64,000 bases of DNA from assembly GCA_030686995.1 (NCBI GenBank), contig CM060697.1, positions 100,640,147-100,704,146 on the forward strand, written 5' to 3'. Of the stretch, positions 57,511-64,000 are shown one piece after another. Position numbers and translations under genes: made by a program. Each line of letters starts with the position of its first letter. The first letter of the stretch is position 1. Source of the DNA: Artemisia argyi (lineage: Eukaryota; Streptophyta; Magnoliopsida; Asterales; Asteraceae). Under the pieces are notes generated by a model. That model ran no database searches and was not told the DNA's origin. It saw nothing but the letters and a program-made list of their open reading frames with translations.

Positions 57511-60500
57511 CTAATCACAGTTATGCATGAAACTACTAGCTAATTTAAGTCCAATTCCATTGGCTAATTCATTAAGCTTCTCTTTCGCCAGAGCCTTAGT
57601 GAACGGATCAGCTAAGTTATCATCTGTGTGAACTTTCAGCAGATTTATTTCACCTTCGTCAACCTTTTCACGAACAAAGTGATACTTCCGTAGAAAATGT
57701 CTGGTGCCTCTCATGACTCCAGGTTCATTGGCAAATATGATTGCAGCAGAATTGTCACAATACATATTAATAGGTAATTCAATTGAAGGCATAACACCAA
57801 GCCCAGAAACGAATTTCCTAATCCAAACAGCCTCCATAGCAGCTTCTGAAGCAGCAATGTATTCAGCTTCTGTTGCAGACATCGCAATCGTACTCTGCTT
57901 CTTGCTCCTCCAGTCTACAGCTCCTCCATTGATAACAAAGACATAACCCGTCTGAGACTTCGAATCATCTTTATTACTTTGAAAGGATGCATCACAGAAA
58001 CCTGTAACACAAAGTTCTGCAGATGGATTTCCACCATATACCAAAAACATATCTTTTGTATTCCTTAAATACTTAAGAATATGCTTAACAGCAATCCAAT
58101 GTTTTTCACCTGGATTCTGTTGAAATTGACTGGTAATATTTTGAGCAAACGCCACATCTGGCCTTGTGCACTTAACCGCATACATAATAGATCCTACAGC
58201 CGAAGCATAAGGAACTTTACTCATGCGAGCCACCTCAGCAGGTGTTGAAGCACAAAACTCATTACATAAGCCATGTTTTACTTCCATCGGCAAATATCCT
58301 TTCTTGGAATTTTGCATATTGAATCTTTTCAATATTTTTTCAATGTAAGCACTTTGACTTAATCCAATTAACCGCCTTGATCTGTCTCTATAGATTTTGA
58401 TTCCCAGAATGTATGCAGCTTCTCCCAAATCTTTCATAGAAAAGCACTTTCCAAGATATGCCTTAACTTCTTGCAAACTTGGAATGTCTTTTCCCATGAT
58501 CAATATGTCATCAACATATAGAATTAGGAAAGTTACATTATCACTCCCACTAGCTTTGTGATACACACATGGCTCATCAAGATTTTGAGTGAATCCAAAC
58601 TTTTTAATTTCAGCATCAAACCTCTTGTTCCATTGTCGTGATGCTTGCTTTAATCCATAAATGGATCTCTTAAGCTTGCAAACACGATTCGGAAAATCTG
58701 GATTTTCAAACCCTTCTGGTTGTGCCATATAGATGTCTTCATCTAGATGACCATTTAAGAAAGCGGTTTTCACATCCATTTGTCAAATCTCATAGTCATA
58801 GTACGCTGCTATAGCTATGAGAATTCTTATAGCTCTTATGTCTGCTACAGGAGAAAACGTCTCCTCGTAATCTATTCCAAAAGTTTGAGTAAAACCTTTA
58901 GCAACTAGACGAGCCTTATAAATGTGTGCATATCCATCCATGTCAGTCTTGATTTTGTAAAGCCACTTACTCCCAACTACCTTGGCACCAGGAGGTAAGT
59001 CAACTTCTTCCCAGACTTCATTGTCATGCATGGATTGTATTTCCCCATCCATAGCAGCTTTCCATTTAGCTTTTTGAGGGCTATTAATGGCAGCTCTATA
59101 ACTAGTAGGTTCATTAAGATCCCCTAGTGTATGCTGATCGACCTCTACATTAAGACATAGACGGTCAGGAGCTTTCACAGATCTCAAAGATCTGCGAATG
59201 GGAATTACTTCAACTTCCGGTGGAGGACCCAGACTTTCCAGTTCTATAGGAAGTGTGCTAGTGTTTTCTGAAGGCAATGCATTATTTAGATCATCTTCTA
59301 AATCATATACTCTCCCACTGATTTCTTGAACCACAAATTCACTTTCAAGAAAATCACCATATCTTGCTACAAACACTTTGTTCTCAGGTGGGTAGTAAAA
59401 GTAGTAACCCATAGTTTCCTTAGGGTATCCTACGAAAATGCATTTTACAGATCTTTGTTGGAGTTTATCTTGTGAGTCACGTTTAACATACGCCTCACAA
59501 CCCCAGACCTTTAAATAAGACAAGTTCGGAGCTTTTCCAGTCCATATCTCATATGGTGTCTTATCAACCTTCTTGGTGGGAACCATATTCAAAATACGAA
59601 CAGCTGATTCAAGAGCATAATCCCAAAAAGACAAAGGAAGATTAGTAAGATTATACATTGATCGAACCATGTCCAACAATGTACGATTCCTTCTCTCAGA
59701 TACACCATTTTGTTGTGGAGTATATGGAGATGTGAGATTCTGGACAATTCCATTCTCAGTTAAGAAATCTTTAAAATCTTGACTAAGGTATTCACCACCT
59801 CGATCAGAACGAAGAGCTTTAATCTTCTTTCCCAATTGCAATTCTACTTCTGCTTTGAAAACTTTGAATGTTTCAAACACCTCATGTTTATGCTTAAGTA
59901 AATAAACATAACCATAACGGCTGAAATCATCTGTAAAAGTTAAGAAGTAGACAGCACCTCTCCTTGACACATGTCTAAGTGGTCCACATACATCCGTGTG
60001 TATCAAACCAAGTAGATCCGAAGCTCTTTCCATATTATTATGAAAAGGTTTCTTCGTCATCTTCCCAGAAATACAAGATTCGCATTTATCAAATGACTCA
60101 TCATTGATATTATTCAAAAGCCCTTCACGTTGCAGCTTTTGCATGCGAGTCTTGCCTATATGGGCAAGTCTACAGTGCCAAAGGTAAGACGAATTCAAGT
60201 CATACTTCATTCTCTTACTTATGTTGTACATCGAATTATTATTATTATTATTGTTGGAAGTCACACAATTATTCATATTAATTTCAAACACACCATTCAC
60301 AGCAACAGCATTAAAATAAAATACACCATTTAAAGAAACAGAAATTTTATTGCCATCAATAGTATGAGTAAAACCAAGATCCAACAAACATGAAAAGGAA
60401 ACAACACCTCTAATTATAGAAGGTGCATAATGACAATTGTTTAAACAAAGTACTAAACCCGAAGGTAAAACTAAATCAAACATTCCTATGGCTTCAACTG

Positions 60501-61581
60501 CTGCTTGTGCTCCATTTCCCACATGCAGAAATTGCTCCCCATAAGCTAGTCTCCTTTCCTCTCTAAACCCCTGCAGTGTATTACAAATATTAATACCACA
60601 TCCAGTATCATATACCAAGGAATTTATTACACGAGATAAATTAAATAATTCAATGACAAATAAGTTACCTGAAGTGCTGGCGCCCATGTGCCCAGTCTTC
60701 TTAACCTTATTGTTTCGCAAGTCATCGAGATAAAGAGGACAATTCCTCTTCCAATGGCCCATCACCTTGCAGTAATGGCATCCTTGATCCTTCTTTGGAT
60801 TATTCTTGATAGGAGGGTTTTTCTTAGGTTGAGGTGGTTGATAAGCCATAACCTGCTTATTCTTATCAGCCTTCTTCTTTCCTTTACCCTTCTTCTTGTT
60901 CGCATTTGGCTTGTTAATTCTACCCCCTTGTATAGCAAGAACTTGGGGCGTAGGAGCCTTTGGTGTCAACCCTTTCTCATAATCAATGAGCAGTGCGTGC
61001 AATTCACTTACTGTCTTCCCCACGCAATGCATATTGAAGTTCCTCACAAAACCATTAAAATCCTTGTTAAGGGACCTATTGATTAAGTTCACAGCCATAT
61101 CATTGTCATAGGGTTTCTTAAGTGTTTGTAGTTGATCCATGAAACTTTTCATCTTCAACACATGAGCACTCACAGGTTCACCATCACCCTGCTTACAACC
61201 ATGTAGAGCCTCCATCAAATCGTAAATCTCTACATTTGATGGTTTCTCATAGAGTTTCTTGAGTTCATCAATCATGTTCATGGGGAAATACTCTTCAAAC
61301 TGCCTTTGAAGAGGTGTGGACATCGCCCCTAACATCATTGCGGCCACATCAATATGTTCCTTGCAATCAAGATTCCATTTGGCCTTAGCAGCATCAGTTG
61401 CTGCCACGCCTTCAGGTTCAGCAGGACAAGGCGTTTTCAAGATTTCGAGTTGACCAGTCACTCGCAGGACAATCCTTAGTGAACGGTACCAATCATTGAA
61501 ATTTTCCGAGCCAGTCAATTTTTCTCGTTCAAAATAAGTTTTGAACACAGAACGAAAGTTGGTGTTATCAGTTTGAGCCAT
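57511..61581 (-). pseudogene. Element F gag-pol polyprotein with one nonsense codon
   Basis: A single 1,357-codon frame from ATG 61581 is interrupted only by TGA at 58783-58785, between DYEI and QMDVKTAFLNG, where copia proteins normally have Trp. Order: UBN2-type gag, zinc knuckle CHYCKVMGHWKRNC (near 60740-60780), protease VYDTGCG, GAG-pre-integrase HCRLAH..., and the integrase triad in HTDVCGPL, RSDRGGEY and NGVSERRNR. RT has YVDD (ILYVDDILIMG). RNase H has FCDASF, SATEAEYIAASEAAME and YCDNSAAI. All catalytic residues are present, so the copy died recently or is expressed only through read-through. Length is normal for a plant copia polyprotein. Lineage is not assigned. Confidence 0.92.
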
Positions 61582-63270
61582 TTCTACAGATAAAGAAAGT
61601 TCAAAACATTAGTATTTTTGATAATACAATTTTTCAAGAAAATTAAAATACCCAAGGAAAATAAAATCCATAGAATAATCTTGAAAACTAGGATCCTCCA
61701 TAAACATAGTTTCATCACATTCAGTTGATCTGCTAGTAATGAAAGTATAATATGAGGTAACTTGTCGTACAAGTAATTGGCATAACATTTGTCCAATTCC
61801 TAGATATATGGGATTTACAATCACAAAACATTTGTATTGTAAGCATGTTTAGTCCCCATCTTAATGCCTTGAGTCCAAGTCTCACTTCATACTCAATTTA
61901 AGTTGTCTAACTTAAAAACTGTAAACTCACAAATCCATCACATCAGTTGATCTGCTAGCAATGAATTTATGAAATTTACCTTTCCATTGCAATCTCGCCA
62001 AGTCTCACTTAACGTAAATTACAATTTCAAGTGTTCTTAATTAGATGGCATTCAACTTAATTTTATAAGGGTATTTATATTTTGATGTGATCAAAATAAT
62101 GTATGAAGAAGCATGCATACAACTTCATAACATTGGTTTTACAAAACATTTTTTATTACCAATTAGCTAAGAGTAAAATAACAAAGTTTTGATTGAGGTA
62201 TCGGGTTCACCAATTAAAGAATAGCCATCAATTATCGTCCACTATATCGTACTTTTGCTTAAGCCCGAAAGCTTAGTGTTTCGGATAATCATTGTGGAAT
62301 TGTGGATTATTCACCCTTAAGATGACAATGTACATGTAATGGTTGTTCGGTAAGTCTAATTTACACACAAACGAGCGTTAAGACATGAATGTTGTCTATC
62401 TAAGGCCACAATTTAATGTGATGCCATCCTTATACCCATCTTGTAGTGTGTAAACTTCGGTCGAGCCTATTTAACCATTACGTACAAAAACATCAATCAA
62501 CCAATCCTTTGAAATTTTAACTCTTAAAAACCAAAACAATTTCGCCATTATTTAGTCCGTATTATTTTTTCTATTCAAAAAATTACCCTTTTCGTTTATA
62601 TAAACATGTCTAACACAATAAATAAACAAAACAAGTAATATACAATAAAAAAAATAAAACAACTAAATAAACTCATATACATAATCATAACAATTAAATA
62701 TGTATAAAACATGTAGCCACATGCAAATCTTATTCAAAAGTCCTATTAATAATCAAATCTAGGCGTATAACGTATTAATTCAATTAGGGCTTTCTTTTTC
62801 TTAGAAAAAGAGCCACATACATCGATAAATCGATTGCGTAAGCCAAAATTAAATAAATACCACATAGCACATAATTGATTACTTAATATTGGAGTCTTCC
62901 CCAATTCGACATCTATTAAAATTTACATGTTTTAATATAACTTAACCATTAATCCATATAAACAATTTAAACAATTTAAATTATAACACAATAAAAATCC
63001 ATGCAAATATGCACTTTTTCATGGATTTAGCTTAACAATTAACACATTGCACCAAGATCGTTTACTAAAACGCATAACAATTACATGACATCTTAGAGTT
63101 TCTAATTAGATTTTATAAAAAAATAAAAGCAAAACCCTAAAAACCCCTTAGGTCATTCGACCCAAAAATTAGGGTTAGGGTTAAAAACATAAACCCTAAA
63201 AAAAACATGTAACTATACGAATCAAAATCCAATTTTTATGCGTTGCGATAATTAATTACACATTATAACG
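61582..63270 (-). other. F's 5' leader
   Basis: A 1.7-kb non-coding leader, unusually long for a copia element, between PBS and gag. It contains the phrase ATCAGTTGATCTGCTAG twice (near 61728 and 61944). It aligns with 1209-3001 in the relic, so the leader is conserved in the family. Confidence 0.75.
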
Positions 63271-63284
63271 GCTCTAGATGCCAC
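63271..63284 (-). promoter_or_regulatory. Degenerate primer-binding site of element F
   Basis: In element sense GTGGCATCTAGAGCC follows the LTR. It resembles the initiator-Met PBS (TGGTATCAGAGCC) with changes in the middle. Confidence 0.65.
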
Positions 63285-64000
63285 TGTTGGAATTATTACA
63301 TCATGACACTCATATAAATAAATCAAGTACATCAAAGTGAGCATGAGTGGAAGCAATTATAATAGATCGAATAACATGTAATTAATTAATCATTAATTTA
63401 AATAGTAAACATACCGTAGTGATTCTAGCCCGAACAAGAATCAATGCAATCTTCCGGAACCAATGAGCCCTAATTAGGGTTAATAAGGATTATAAGAATT
63501 ACCCCTTACCTTTTTGTAATTCAATCCAAGAATCAAACAATAGTATGTTTGATTCACGTTCTTGTACACACGTACTAATTCAAGAAAACGTTTATGCAAG
63601 TAATAAACACAAAACCCTTTTAAGATGCAAGAAATCGAAACCCTTAGAGGTGTTCGGTTTGAGAATCGACCAAGGAAAAGAAGGAGAAGAAAAACCCAAG
63701 TTGTGTGTGTACAAGTTATGAGAAAAACCTACATCTTGGGTTTGCTTATATACTACACATTACTTGGAGCTCAAGGCACAAAGGAGGTGGGTAAACCCCC
63801 CTTGCCGATCGGTTTGGAGCCCATAGGGGTGTTCCGGAACCTTCTCTTGTTTCCATGTATTGTCTAGTAATTACTTTCCTAATCTTCGTTTAATAATTAA
63901 TTAGTCATTAATCAATAATACTAATTATTATTTATTTGTTTTGTGTTTAATAATTAATTATAACATTTTATAAATAATTATTACATTTTCTCTTCATACG
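63285..64000 (-). repeat. 5' LTR of element F, truncated by the window end
   Basis: 716 of an expected ~790 bp are present, colinear with 55911-56626. Confidence 0.95.

Larger units (their letters stand above)
55911..64000 (-). mobile_element. Element F: Ty1/copia retrotransposon, nearly intact, runs off the window
   Basis: Minus-sense order: 5' LTR (63285 to beyond 64000), PBS, 1.7-kb leader, polyprotein (61581-57511), 800-bp 3' region, polypurine tract, 3' LTR (56700-55911). The overlapping LTR portions differ at about half a dozen positions by eye in ~716 bp. The polyprotein has one nonsense codon only. The 5' LTR should end near 64074. The relic at 431-3799 is an older relative. Confidence 0.93.

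Overview
This is a transposon-dominated stretch of a flowering-plant nuclear genome. Evidence: A+T-rich intergenic DNA, a class III peroxidase with the canonical plant four-exon structure and GT-AG introns, plant-type Ty1/copia and Ty3/gypsy elements with tRNA-primed PBS sites, and PIF/Harbinger, MULE, hAT and Stowaway DNA elements. The large Sirevirus-like copia element carries a long env-position ORF of a kind I associate with composites, so Asteraceae is my best guess. That guess rests on memory, not on a search.

Layout. 1-3.8 kb: end of a gypsy LTR, then a minus-strand copia relic that keeps its LTR, leader and 3' region but has lost its coding region. 4.5-5.5 kb: a decayed copia RT/RNase H. 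6.3-7.25 kb: a PIF/Harbinger transposase pseudogene. 8.3-10.4 kb: the only intron-containing host gene recognised, a secretory peroxidase (minus). 11.6-11.9 kb: a MULE-type MITE. 12.3-37.15 kb: element A, a 24.9-kb Sirevirus-like copia element with a matching 5-bp target duplication (CTAAC). A is inflated by three later insertions: a 955-bp Harbinger/Tourist-like element in its 5' LTR, the 7.8-kb gypsy element B between pol and the env-position gene, and a 3.5-kb probable solo LTR (H) in its 3' LTR. A itself sits inside the LTR of a truncated gypsy element (G, to 38.16 kb).

39.9-50.6 kb: a MULE transposase pseudogene (minus) split by a small LTR element C (TSD CACCA), which is itself split by element D (7.5 kb, TSD CGTTG). 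D has equal-length, nearly identical LTRs and is non-coding. 51.8-53.0 kb: a non-autonomous hAT element with a Stowaway MITE nested inside. 53.85-55.5 kb: two convergent host genes for ubiquitin-like proteins, one with three tandem domains and one with a single domain. 55.9 kb to the window end: element F, a minus-strand copia element whose polyprotein is intact except for one nonsense codon; its 5' LTR runs off the window.

Relative ages from LTR differences counted by eye: D is youngest, then F, with A and B clearly older. The most interesting signals are regulatory or structural features of the elements. These are the heat-shock-like 31-bp array and five co-varying stem-loops in D's LTR, the TGACG/CGTCA palindrome array in B's U3, an apparent private TATA promoter for A's env-position gene, a paired zinc-knuckle module in A's gag, and a 30-nt filler sequence at the deletion junction of the first copia relic. 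No bacterial, organellar, rRNA or CRISPR features were seen.
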